32,787 bases of DNA from Candidatus Omnitrophota bacterium (GTDB lineage: Bacteria > Omnitrophota > Gorgyraeia > JABMRJ01): contig JADHWH010000018.1 of assembly GCA_016783555.1 (NCBI GenBank), positions 1-32,787 on the forward strand, read 5' to 3'. The notes beneath the pieces are model-generated. The model saw only the letters and a list, made by a program, of their open reading frames with translations. It made no database searches and was not told the DNA's origin. Positions 1 to 7,008 of this stretch are shown here, piece by piece. The translations under genes and the position numbers were made by a program. Position 1 is the first letter of the stretch. Every line of letters begins with the position of its first letter.

Positions 1-2
1 CA

Positions 3-266
3 AAACTGATAGAAGAAGTTAAAGAAAGGCCAAAAGAAACAAGAGAGACCCAATACCAAACACCGGATAAGAAAAAAGCGTATAAAAGCCCTGAGATTAC
101 CAAAGTAAAAATGCAGCCCGAACAGGCGGTGTTGAGCTGCTGTGCTAGGAACCTTGATAACAAGTTTTTACAGACCGCGAACGCAAACTACTGCAGCGAA
201 TATTGTTTCGGCAGACCTCCGTGCGTGCCTATACCAGGCAGATTTAGCTCCTCGGGCCTCTCATAG
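3..266 (+). CDS. RiPP precursor peptide 1 (5'-truncated)
   Basis: This frame is open from the window edge to a TAG at 264-266, giving at least 87 residues; the start lies outside the window. A Lys/Glu-rich N-terminal part leads to the block ITKVKMQPEQAVLSC (residues 32-46). The same block, with 11 of 15 residues identical, occurs in the small peptide at 1747. A Cys-rich tail follows, with Cys at residues 46, 47, 64, 68 and 74 and many Asn, Tyr, Pro and Ser. A conserved leader joined to an unrelated Cys-rich core is what a RiPP precursor looks like, and a radical SAM/SPASM gene begins 51 nt downstream. The part encoded by about 48-69 (TQYQTPD) resembles the CCAAACACCGG-type repeat also inserted at 5824-5871, so some of the leader may be repeat-derived. 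I infer precursor function from the context and the shared motif; the mature product is unknown. Confidence 0.7.
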   Translation, partial: KLIEEVKERPKETRETQYQTPDKKKAYKSPEITKVKMQPEQAVLSCCARNLDNKFLQTANANYCSEYCFGRPPCVPIPGRFSSSGLS

Positions 267-276
267 CCTAGTACGG

Positions 277-298
277 TTTGTTTATCTGGATAAACGAA
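277..298 (+). other. Small hairpin between precursor 1 and its radical SAM gene
   Basis: Positions 277-285 (TTTGTTTAT) and 290-298 (ATAAACGAA) form a 9-bp stem with one G-U pair and a CTGG loop. It sits in the 51-nt gap before the radical SAM gene at 318. No T-run follows, so it is not a classical terminator. It could be a processing or stabilising hairpin that lets precursor mRNA outnumber enzyme mRNA, as in other peptide clusters, but that is inference. Confidence 0.3.
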
Positions 299-317
299 AT
301 AACAATAGATTATAGAA

Positions 318-1397
318 ATGCGAAACGAGGAATATAAGGATTTTAGTTTGCGGGTCCACCTAAAAGGCACGAGAAAGCCGATTATGGGACAGTTTGAGCT
401 GACCCATCGCTGCAACCTGAAGTGTCAGCACTGCTATATTGTGAATGATTCGAGAAGGGAGGAGCTTACTTACAAGGAGTTATGCCATATTTTTGATGAG
501 GTCTACCAGGAAGGATGTCTATGGCTCTGTCTTACTGGTGGGGAGCCTTTGCTGCGGAAAGATTTTCTGGATATATACTCCTACGCCTACAAAAAAGGAT
601 TTATTATAACTATTTTTACTAATGCTACTTTTTTAAATGAGGAGATAGCGAAATACCTGAAGAGATTTCCTCCGTTTTGCATTGAGCTAACCTTAAACGG
701 CGTTACCAAAAAGAGTTACGAATTAATTACTCAAACACCGGGCTCGTTTGAGAAGGCGATGCGAGGTATTGAGCTCATCCGTAAACATAATCTCCCCCTA
801 AAACTAAAATGCCAGGCAATGACCTTAAACTTCGATGAGTTTCCTTTGATGCGAAGGTTCTATCAAGAAATGGGTATGGTGTTTCGTTGCAGTACATTAA
901 TCGACCCACGTATGGATGGTTCAACCGGACCCTGTTCTTTGCGTTTACCTGTAGAGAAGATATTGGAACTCGAAAGCCGCGAGGAAATAGTTAAAGGAAG
1001 GGATGAGATTGAAGATGGTTTTAAGGAAGAACCTCTGACTGAGCAAGAAAATGAGGTTTTGCCTCCTTCAGATGAACTCTTTCACTGCCCAGGAGGAACC
1101 TGGGCATTTTATATTAATCCTTTTGGGGAGCTCTACTTCTGTAACTCAGTAAGGAAGCCAACGTGGGATCTGCGCAGCCACTCGTTTAAACAAGGCTTTT
1201 ATGATTTCTTCCCAAAGATTCGCTCTCGTAAGTTCAAAACTGATTCTGAGTGCCGCACCTGTCCGCTTTGGCAAAGCTGTCTTCGCTGTCCGGGAAAAGC
1301 AGAGCTCGAATGCGGCGATGTGGAGGCACCGATACCGTATTACTGCGAGCTCGCCCATAAGCTGGAAGAGGCCGGAAAGGCCATTACCATTAGATGA
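318..1397 (+). CDS. Radical SAM/SPASM peptide-modifying enzyme 1
   Basis: The protein is 359 aa. The N-terminal region carries the radical SAM cluster motif, Cys32-x3-Cys36-x2-Cys39 (RCNLKCQHCY), followed by LTGGEPLLRKDF, typical of the SAM-binding glycine-rich strand. The C-terminus has a SPASM-type Cys array (C-x2-C-x5-C-x2-C, then a late Cys in PYYCELA) for auxiliary Fe-S clusters. SPASM enzymes commonly install thioether or C-C bonds in ribosomal peptides. The gene follows the Cys-rich precursor at 3-266 and precedes a PqqD-like gene, so that precursor is its likely substrate. It is paralogous to the genes at 2014, 3111 and 5104. The start is chosen because its first residues (MR-x3-YK-x-FSL) match those of the 5104 paralogue. 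There is no clear Shine-Dalgarno upstream. The reaction and substrate are inferred. Confidence 0.9.
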   Translation: MRNEEYKDFSLRVHLKGTRKPIMGQFELTHRCNLKCQHCYIVNDSRREELTYKELCHIFDEVYQEGCLWLCLTGGEPLLRKDFLDIYSYAYKKGFIITIFTNATFLNEEIAKYLKRFPPFCIELTLNGVTKKSYELITQTPGSFEKAMRGIELIRKHNLPLKLKCQAMTLNFDEFPLMRRFYQEMGMVFRCSTLIDPRMDGSTGPCSLRLPVEKILELESREEIVKGRDEIEDGFKEEPLTEQENEVLPPSDELFHCPGGTWAFYINPFGELYFCNSVRKPTWDLRSHSFKQGFYDFFPKIRSRKFKTDSECRTCPLWQSCLRCPGKAELECGDVEAPIPYYCELAHKLEEAGKAITIR

Positions 1398-1433
1398 TAA
1401 CTATATTGAGAAATCATAAGGAGGACTGTTCGA

Positions 1434-1715
1434 ATGGATAATAAAAAGGTTTTTAAGAGAAACCCTGATTTTGTAATGCGGGAAATCGATAAAGAGACCA
1501 TACTGGTCCCCGTAATAAAGACCTCGGAAGATATAAACTGTATATATACCTTGAATAAGGTCGGCTCTGAGGTTTGGAGACTAATTGATGGTAAAAATTC
1601 GCTGGAGAATATTAAAAGAAAAGTCCTGGAGAATTTTGACACTACCCCTAAAGAGGTGGAGAAGGAGATGAAAGGCTTTTTGAAAGACCTGGAAGAGATA
1701 AAGGCGATAAAATAA
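1434..1715 (+). CDS. PqqD-like RiPP recognition protein
   Basis: This 93-aa protein has the PqqD fold signature: NPDFVMREID, then TLNKVGSEVWRLIDG, then a helical C-terminus with ENIKRKVLENFD. Free-standing PqqD proteins bind the leader of a precursor peptide and present it to a radical SAM partner. A strong AAGGAGG lies at 1418-1424, 9 nt before the ATG. The gene lies between radical SAM enzyme 1 and precursor 2 and is the only such protein visible, so it probably serves all four radical SAM enzymes by binding the shared IT-K/R-VK-x-x-PEQAVL leader. The family call is secure; the exact partners are inference. Confidence 0.88.
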   Translation: MDNKKVFKRNPDFVMREIDKETILVPVIKTSEDINCIYTLNKVGSEVWRLIDGKNSLENIKRKVLENFDTTPKEVEKEMKGFLKDLEEIKAIK

Positions 1716-1746
1716 ACAGTTTGGCAGTTAAGCAAGGAGCAAGAAG

Positions 1747-1950
1747 ATGCCGAGAAAACCGAAATTCAGACCGAGGATAACAAGGGTAAAACTCAACCCT
1801 GAACAGGCGGTGTTGTTCTGCTCGTGTTCGACTCTGGGGTGGGGTAACAGCAGTACTTACGATCCATGGACGAAGAGACCGGTCTGCGTATTTTATCCTA
1901 AGCATACAATAAATATCAATAATTTTGTAAGTGGAGTCATCGCGTCTTAA
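1747..1950 (+). CDS. RiPP precursor peptide 2
   Basis: This is a complete 67-aa peptide. The N-terminus is very basic (MPRKPKFRPR) and is followed by ITRVKLNPEQAVLFC (residues 11-25), the block shared with precursor 1. The downstream core differs entirely: Cys25, Cys27 and Cys47, with many Ser, Thr, Asn, Trp, Tyr and Pro. The nucleotides GAACAGGCGGTGTTG are identical in both genes, which suggests duplication with core divergence. AAGGAG at 1734-1739 lies 7 nt before the ATG. The gene follows the PqqD-like gene and precedes radical SAM enzyme 2. Size, composition, shared leader and neighbours support a modified-peptide precursor. The cleavage site is not certain, although it could lie after PEQAVL. 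Confidence 0.8.
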   Translation: MPRKPKFRPRITRVKLNPEQAVLFCSCSTLGWGNSSTYDPWTKRPVCVFYPKHTININNFVSGVIAS

Positions 1951-2004
1951 GCCCTTTTGTATTTGGTCATTCGGACTTTTAAAGTTTAGAATTCGGGAGA
2001 ATTC
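1951..2004 (+). repeat. Degenerate dispersed-repeat relic with GAATTC hairpin
   Basis: The gap after precursor 2 contains TTTGTATTTGGTCATTCGG (1957-1975), which resembles a low-complexity repeat of the TTTGGTATTTGG kind seen in many environmental genomes. The reverse complement of 51-66 (CCGGTGTTTGGTATTG) is related. GAATTC at 1989-1994 and 1999-2004 forms a 6-bp hairpin with a GGGA loop just before the GTG start at 2014. The repeat assignment is from memory and not proven here. Confidence 0.3.
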
Positions 2005-2013
2005 CTGCAAGAA

Positions 2014-3108
2014 GTGAAGAACCAAAAGCCGGAACATTTTTACGACAGATTACACAATAGAAAAAAGCATTATCCTTGGGCTGGTCAGATAGAGCTAACT
2101 TACCGCTGCAATCTTAATTGCATCCATTGTTATTGTGAAGGGAGCGAAGATAAAAAAGCTAATAGAGAATTAAACACCGTTGAATGGAAGAAGATCCTTG
2201 ATACGATTCGGGAAGAAGGCTGTCTCTACCTCGCCTTGACCGGCGGAGAACCTTTAGTCAGAGATGATTTCTTAGACATCTACTCCTACGCCAAGAGAAG
2301 AGGTTTTATTATCACCATTTTTACAAATGGCCAGGGATTTACAAAAGAGATTATCGATTATTTAACTAAATCGCCTCCTTATTCTATAGAGATCACCTTA
2401 AACGGCATAACCAAAGATACCTATGAGTCAATTACTCAAACCCCGGATTCTTATTCCAGGGCTGTTAAGACTATCAAGATATTAGCTCAAGAAGAATTGC
2501 CGCTTGTATTAAAGACGAACTGCCTTAAACAGAATAGAGACGAACTCGGCGAGATTAAGAAGTGGACAGAAGAGCTTTTAGGCAAGCCCTCAAAAGATAC
2601 GCACTACTTTAAATATGACCCTATGATATATCCCAGGCTCAATGGAGATAAAACCCCGTGCAATTACAGGCTCTCTTTCGAGGAGCTGCAGGAAACAAAG
2701 AGCCAGGACCCGGATGTCTGGGAGGAGTACCAAAAGGGCCTGCATGCCGATCTTCCTGATTTAGGGAGGGATAGAGACTTTCTCTACCGCTGTAATAGCT
2801 GGATGACGCAGTTTTTTGTCAACCCCTATGGAAGATTGAAGTTTTGTGAGTTTTCAGAAAAATTCAGCGTCGATTTAAAGAGCACCCCTTTTAAAGAAGG
2901 CTTCTATAATTTCCCCAAACTCATGAATGAGAAATTCAAATCCAATTCTAAATGCAGGGGGTGCTCTTTAAGGTCAATCTGTTATTATTGTCCGGCCAGG
3001 GCCTATTTAGAGACAGGCGATGAAGAGGGGCCCGTAGAATATTATTGCGAATTAGCAAAAGCGACTAAAGAAGAGATGGAAGCTAAACTAGCGGCTTTGA
3101 GAATATAA
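2014..3108 (+). CDS. Radical SAM/SPASM peptide-modifying enzyme 2
   Basis: The protein is 364 aa with Cys32-x3-Cys36-x2-Cys39 (RCNLNCIHCY), LTGGEPLVRDDF for SAM binding, and a SPASM region (C-x2-C-x5-C-x2-C, then EYYCELA) near the end. It is clearly paralogous to the enzymes at 318 and 5104: all three share the DIYSYAK/FIITIF segment and an ITLN-type segment. The start is GTG; a weak AAGAAG precedes it, and no in-frame alternative fits the family N-terminus better. The gene follows precursor 2, so each precursor in the window is followed by a radical SAM enzyme. I infer that it modifies precursor 2. Confidence 0.9.
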   Translation: MKNQKPEHFYDRLHNRKKHYPWAGQIELTYRCNLNCIHCYCEGSEDKKANRELNTVEWKKILDTIREEGCLYLALTGGEPLVRDDFLDIYSYAKRRGFIITIFTNGQGFTKEIIDYLTKSPPYSIEITLNGITKDTYESITQTPDSYSRAVKTIKILAQEELPLVLKTNCLKQNRDELGEIKKWTEELLGKPSKDTHYFKYDPMIYPRLNGDKTPCNYRLSFEELQETKSQDPDVWEEYQKGLHADLPDLGRDRDFLYRCNSWMTQFFVNPYGRLKFCEFSEKFSVDLKSTPFKEGFYNFPKLMNEKFKSNSKCRGCSLRSICYYCPARAYLETGDEEGPVEYYCELAKATKEEMEAKLAALRI

Positions 3109-3110
3109 CA

Positions 3111-4178
3111 GTGAAAACACAATCTTATAATATTTTCTGGAACCAGATTCACAAGTCAGCAAAAGAGAAGCATATTCCCCTGCGGGTAATGTTTGAGTTG
3201 ACCTACCGCTGTAATTTTTACTGCAGACATTGCTATGTCCCTTTTAGTTACAGAAAACATAAGGAGCTCAAGACAAAAGAGATTTTCTCTATCTTAGACC
3301 AGCTTGCCGATATCGGCTGTTTTTATCTGGGCCTTACAGGCGGCGAGCCGTTTATGAGAAAAGATATGCTGGATATACTATTTTTTGCCAAAAGGAAGGG
3401 CTTTGAGGTCATTATTTATTCAAACGGCTCACTGATTGATGAAGAGATGGCTGAAGAGCTGGCGCGGCTTAGGCCGAACAAGGTAGATATCACTATTCCG
3501 GCGGTAAGCACCGACGCCTTTGAGCGCATTAGTGGTGTAGCAGGCTCCAGAGACAAGGTCTTTAAGGCCATTGAGTTTCTGTACGAAAAAAAAGTGAATT
3601 TGGGGTTTAAGAGCTGCGTGCTAAAAGAGAATGAAGGCGAGATTAAAGATATAGAGAGTTTCGCCAAATCCTTAGACGCTTTACATCGTTTGGATGATAT
3701 GCTTTTACCCTGCTTGAACGGCTCAAAGGAACCATATAAATATAGAGGACAGAGGACAGAAAACAGAGGACAGAAAACAGAGGACAGAAAACAGAGGACA
3801 GATGAAGATAGGCCTCAACTTTGTATCGCAGAAACTGCAAACCGCAGGCCTCCTACTTCAGACTTATTTAAATGCGGAGTGGGTGTAACCCAGGCGGCGA
3901 TTACCCCTTCCGGAGAGTTAAAGATGTGCCTGATGATAGATTACCCCAAATATAGAATACTTAACAGCTCTTTAGGGGATGTTTGGGGGGAGCTTAAAGG
4001 ATTAGTGAAGGGTATAAAACCGGATGAAGATTATCAGTGTGATAAGTGCGAGCTTAAAGCCTATTGCAAGCGGTGTCCTGCCAGAGGATGGATTTATAAC
4101 AAAAATTTTACTTCCTGTGATCCGGAGTCAAAGCACTATGCAGAAGGTTTAAGAGGACTTTGTGAGGTTAGGCCATGA
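3111..4178 (+). CDS. Radical SAM/SPASM enzyme 3 with repeat-expanded linker
   Basis: The protein is 355 aa, with Cys34-x3-Cys38-x2-Cys41 (RCNFYCRHCY), LTGGEPFMRKDM, and a C-terminal SPASM array (CDKCELKAYCKRCPAR, then a further Cys in FTSCDP). It is the most divergent of the four paralogues. The linker before the SPASM-proximal LFKCGVG segment is expanded by a tandem 14-nt DNA repeat (3744-3802) that encodes a charged Arg/Gln/Glu/Thr/Asp stretch. The GTG start lies 2 nt after the preceding stop, so translation is probably coupled. The end overlaps the next gene by ATGA (4175-4178). Unlike its paralogues, it ends in a non-canonical tail after the SPASM Cys, so it may act on a different substrate or at a different step. 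Confidence 0.88.
   Translation: MKTQSYNIFWNQIHKSAKEKHIPLRVMFELTYRCNFYCRHCYVPFSYRKHKELKTKEIFSILDQLADIGCFYLGLTGGEPFMRKDMLDILFFAKRKGFEVIIYSNGSLIDEEMAEELARLRPNKVDITIPAVSTDAFERISGVAGSRDKVFKAIEFLYEKKVNLGFKSCVLKENEGEIKDIESFAKSLDALHRLDDMLLPCLNGSKEPYKYRGQRTENRGQKTEDRKQRTDEDRPQLCIAETANRRPPTSDLFKCGVGVTQAAITPSGELKMCLMIDYPKYRILNSSLGDVWGELKGLVKGIKPDEDYQCDKCELKAYCKRCPARGWIYNKNFTSCDPESKHYAEGLRGLCEVRP
3744..3802 (+). repeat. Tandem 14-nt repeat inside radical SAM gene 3
   Basis: Three exact copies of AGAGGACAGAAAAC (3751-3764, 3765-3778, 3779-3792) are flanked by a 7-nt partial copy (3744-3750) and a 10-nt partial copy (3793-3802). Because 14 is not a multiple of three, the reading frame rotates through the unit, yet it stays open and codes for RGQRTENRGQKTEDRKQRTD. 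Confidence 0.92.
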
Positions 4179-5107
4179 ATAGCAGGATTAAATTAAAAAT
4201 CGCTGATATAATTACCAAGATGCAGAGTGATTTTGCGCTTGCGCAACTTAGCGAAGAAGAGAAGAAGCTGGAAGTCACCGAACGGTTCGATAATTTCTTC
4301 TATAACCAAGAGCGGAAGGAAGAGATCTCAATCAATGTAGAGATTGTAGATAGATTGCCCCAAATCAAAAAGACAAAACTCTCGTTTGTTACCTATCACC
4401 CTGAAGATGGAAGCGAAAATTGGCGCCTGCTTCAAAAAGGCGATACCTATATCTATAAAAGTCCGCTCGAAGACAAGAGACAGCTTATGCTGGTAAACAA
4501 GACCTTTGATAAAGTAACGGCCTACCTATTACCCAAAAAGGATAAAGGCCGGGTATGGGGTAGCACCGATATTATCTACGATTTCTTACAGGTTCTCATG
4601 ATAAACTATCTTGCCCAAAGGAGCGCAGGTATCTTTACCCACTCTATAGGTGTAAAAGACATAGACGGCAAGGGGCTTCTCTTTGCCGGTAAATCCGGCG
4701 CAGGCAAGACGACAACCGCCAAACTTTGGCATAACCAAAGCAGGGCGATGGTCTTAAACGACGACCGCATTATCGTGCGAAAACGAAACGGTGGATTTTT
4801 TATCCACGGTTGCCCCTGGCACGGAGAGTTCAGCGATTACCTTAACTCAAGGATAGAAGCGGCCCCTTTAAAAAAAATATTCTTTATTCACCATGCCCCG
4901 AAAAATACGGCAAGGCGGATTTCAGTAAAAACGGCATTTAAACTTCTCTATCCCGCGCTCTTTCCTCCTTTCTGGGATAAGGGGTGTTTAGAGAATGTCG
5001 TCTCTTTTAGCCAGGATTTAATCGAGAACGTCCCCTGTTACAGCTTAGGGTTTGTAAATGATAAAAAGATGATTGAGTTTGTGAGAAAGATAGAGACGAA
5101 CCTATGA
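4175..5107 (+). CDS. HprK-like P-loop kinase-fold protein of the RiPP cluster
   Basis: The protein is 310 aa. Its C-terminal half has a Walker A loop, GKSGAGKTT, at residues 172-180, followed by VLNDDRIIV (Asp196, Asp197) and the HGCPWHGE segment. This is the signature of the HPr kinase/phosphorylase-related fold found in peptide-biosynthesis clusters. The first 150 residues are not recognised. The start overlaps radical SAM gene 3 by ATGA, and its end overlaps radical SAM gene 4 by ATGA, so it is embedded in the operon. HprK-like proteins accompany PqqD and SPASM genes in the cassette that annotators named SynChlorMet (ScmC), and related proteins occur in lasso-peptide clusters. By analogy it may phosphorylate a peptide or a partner, but its substrate is unknown. 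Confidence 0.82.
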   Translation: MNSRIKLKIADIITKMQSDFALAQLSEEEKKLEVTERFDNFFYNQERKEEISINVEIVDRLPQIKKTKLSFVTYHPEDGSENWRLLQKGDTYIYKSPLEDKRQLMLVNKTFDKVTAYLLPKKDKGRVWGSTDIIYDFLQVLMINYLAQRSAGIFTHSIGVKDIDGKGLLFAGKSGAGKTTTAKLWHNQSRAMVLNDDRIIVRKRNGGFFIHGCPWHGEFSDYLNSRIEAAPLKKIFFIHHAPKNTARRISVKTAFKLLYPALFPPFWDKGCLENVVSFSQDLIENVPCYSLGFVNDKKMIEFVRKIETNL

Positions 5108-6189
5108 GAGAAATTCAATATAAGACCTTTAGCCTGAATACGCATAAAAAGAACTGGCAGCTTAAAAGACCTAATGTCTGTCAGTTTGAGCTGACGTTTA
5201 GATGCGGCCTGCGCTGTAACTATTGTTATTCAGACTGTTATAACAGGCCCGCTTATTTAAAGAAGGAGTTAAAGACTGATGAGGTAAAACATATCCTGGA
5301 TAAGGTCTATGATGCTGGGGTAATCTGGCTCTGTTTTACAGGCGGAGACCCTCTGACCCGAAAAGATTTTTTGGATATTTACTCCTACGCTAAAGAGAAG
5401 GGTTTTATTATAACCATATTTAGTAATTTAACTTCTCTGACTAAAAGAATAGTTGAGCACCTTAAGAAAAATCCCCCTTTTGTAATTGAGATAACATTAA
5501 ACGCAGCTACGCGCAATCTATATGAAAAGATAACGGGGGTAGAGGATTCGTTTGACAAAGTAATGCGTGGGATAGAGTCAGTTAAAAAAGCAAAATTACC
5601 CATGAAAATAAAGACACAGATAACGAAAGATAACCTGGCAGAGATACCCAAGATAAGAAGCTTCGTTAAAGGATTAGGATTAAAATTCAGCCCCAGTACC
5701 GATTTATATGCCCGATTAAACGGTGATTCAGCCCCATGTAATTTAAGGCTTTCGCCCCAAGAGATTTTAAGTTTAAATGGAAAAGGGCGAATATCGGATG
5801 ACGCCTGCGAGTTGTTGCGCGATACAAAACACCGGACCCCGAATACCAAGGCCCGAACACCAAACACCAGCTTATTCCGCTGCACTATCGGAGGCGGAGA
5901 CGGTTTTAATGTAGATCCTTACGGCCGCACCTTCCCGTGCGCGCTGATAAGAAAACCCGCCTTCAATCTCCTTAAGGTAAATATTGAATACGCATTAAAT
6001 GAACTATTGTCTCTGGTAAGAGAGAGAAGATTTACCGTTGATTCTAAATGCAGCGGCTGCGGCTTAAGAGAGTCTTGTCGTTGGTGTCCGGGCAGGGCAT
6101 ATGTTGAGAGAGGCGATATGGAAACGCCTGTGGAGTATTATTGCGAATTAGCAAACAAGACGGCACAAAGAGGAAGGATGCTATCATGA
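5104..6189 (+). CDS. Radical SAM/SPASM peptide-modifying enzyme 4
   Basis: The protein is 361 aa with Cys34-x3-Cys38-x2-Cys41 (RCGLRCNYCY). The SAM-binding strand reads FTGGDPLTRKDF, with Asp where the paralogues have Glu. The C-terminal SPASM Cys array is C-x2-C-x5-C-x2-C, then EYYCELA. It is closest to enzymes 1 and 2. The pre-SPASM linker carries a short imperfect 14-nt repeat (5824-5871) coding for KHRTPNTKARTPNTS. Start and stop both overlap neighbours by ATGA, giving tight translational coupling with the HprK-like gene upstream and the PHP gene downstream. No third precursor is visible next to it, so it could be a second modifying step on precursor 1 or 2. Confidence 0.9.
   Translation: MREIQYKTFSLNTHKKNWQLKRPNVCQFELTFRCGLRCNYCYSDCYNRPAYLKKELKTDEVKHILDKVYDAGVIWLCFTGGDPLTRKDFLDIYSYAKEKGFIITIFSNLTSLTKRIVEHLKKNPPFVIEITLNAATRNLYEKITGVEDSFDKVMRGIESVKKAKLPMKIKTQITKDNLAEIPKIRSFVKGLGLKFSPSTDLYARLNGDSAPCNLRLSPQEILSLNGKGRISDDACELLRDTKHRTPNTKARTPNTSLFRCTIGGGDGFNVDPYGRTFPCALIRKPAFNLLKVNIEYALNELLSLVRERRFTVDSKCSGCGLRESCRWCPGRAYVERGDMETPVEYYCELANKTAQRGRMLS
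5824..5871 (+). repeat. Imperfect 14-nt repeat inside radical SAM gene 4
   Basis: CCCGAATACCAAGG (5838-5851) and CCCGAACACCAAAC (5852-5865) are imperfect copies, preceded by a more diverged ACAAAACACCGGAC. It lies at the same domain boundary (before the LFxC segment) as the unrelated repeat in the 3111 gene, and it stays in frame. Confidence 0.7.
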
Positions 6190-6830
6190 TAGACCTGCAT
6201 ACCCATACACTTTTAAGCGACGGGGATCTTCTTCCGAGCGAACTTGTCAGGCGCGCAGCGGTCAAAGGATATGAGGCAATCGCTTTAACCGACCATTGCG
6301 ACTTCTCAAATATAGATTTTGTCCTTCCCCGCATAGTAAAGGTATCAAGGAACCTAAATTCGCACTGGCCGATTAAGGTTATCCCGGGTATGGAGATAAC
6401 ACACGTTCCGTTAAAGGAGATAAAGAATCTGATCAATTACGGGCGGCATAACGGCGCGAAGATAATCGTAGTGCACGGCGAGACCCTGTCAGAGCCCGTT
6501 ATTCCCGGCACCAACAGGGAGGCCATAAGATGTAAGGCTGATATAATAGCCCACCCCGGCCTCCTTACAGAAGAAGACGCAAATCTCGCTAAAGAAAACA
6601 GTATCTATATAGAGATAACCACAAGAGAAGCCCATCTCCAGACTAACCGGCATATAAGGGATATCGCGCGAAAGACGGGCGTTAAGCTTCTTTTAAATAC
6701 GGATACGCATGCCCCGGAAGATTTAATGGATGACGCCAAGGCGCAGGCATTTCTGGAGTCACTTGAGTTTACAAAAGACGAGATAGACAAGATCTTCCGG
6801 AATTCCAGAGTGATTGCAGGATTTTGTTAA
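6186..6830 (+). CDS. PHP-domain metal-dependent phosphatase/hydrolase
   Basis: The protein is 214 aa. The N-terminal DLHTHTLLSDG and ALTDHCD, the central VVHGE, then HPGLLT and the late NTDTHAPED supply the His/Asp/Glu metal ligands of the PHP family (histidinol-phosphatase-like). The start chosen is ATG 6186: AGGAAGG at 6171-6177 lies 8 nt upstream and the ATG overlaps the preceding stop as ATGA. An upstream in-frame ATG at 6141 would add 15 residues that are not PHP-like. The tight coupling puts it in the RiPP operon, although single-domain PHP proteins also occur elsewhere with unknown roles. It could dephosphorylate a product of the HprK-like kinase, but this is speculation; the substrate is not known. 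Confidence 0.85.
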   Translation: MIDLHTHTLLSDGDLLPSELVRRAAVKGYEAIALTDHCDFSNIDFVLPRIVKVSRNLNSHWPIKVIPGMEITHVPLKEIKNLINYGRHNGAKIIVVHGETLSEPVIPGTNREAIRCKADIIAHPGLLTEEDANLAKENSIYIEITTREAHLQTNRHIRDIARKTGVKLLLNTDTHAPEDLMDDAKAQAFLESLEFTKDEIDKIFRNSRVIAGFC

Positions 6831-6836
6831 GAAAAC

Positions 6837-6864
6837 TTGACAATTCCGGTTTTTGTGGTATACT
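6837..6864 (+). promoter_or_regulatory. Sigma-70-type promoter of the outer-membrane barrel gene
   Basis: TTGACA (6837-6842) is a perfect -35 box. A 16-nt spacer and TATACT (6859-6864), five of six to consensus, follow. It begins 6 nt after the PHP stop codon and gives a leader of about 140 nt before the ATG at 7009. I see no clear riboswitch-like fold in that AT-rich leader, which ends with AAAGGAGGA just upstream of the start. Confidence 0.8.
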
Positions 6865-7008
6865 TTAATAAATAATATCTTATAATAATTATATGGAAGG
6901 GGGGATGAAGTAAAAATAAAAGATATTTCATTGTTGGTTTTTTATCGTGAAAATAAAAATTAGTCATATCATTTTAAATAAGAAAAAGAAAGGGAAAGGA
7001 GGAAGTAT

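Noticed and set aside
188-415. Minus-strand ORF opposite the first radical SAM start
   Set aside because: Overlaps the precursor tail and radical SAM gene; no Shine-Dalgarno or domain.
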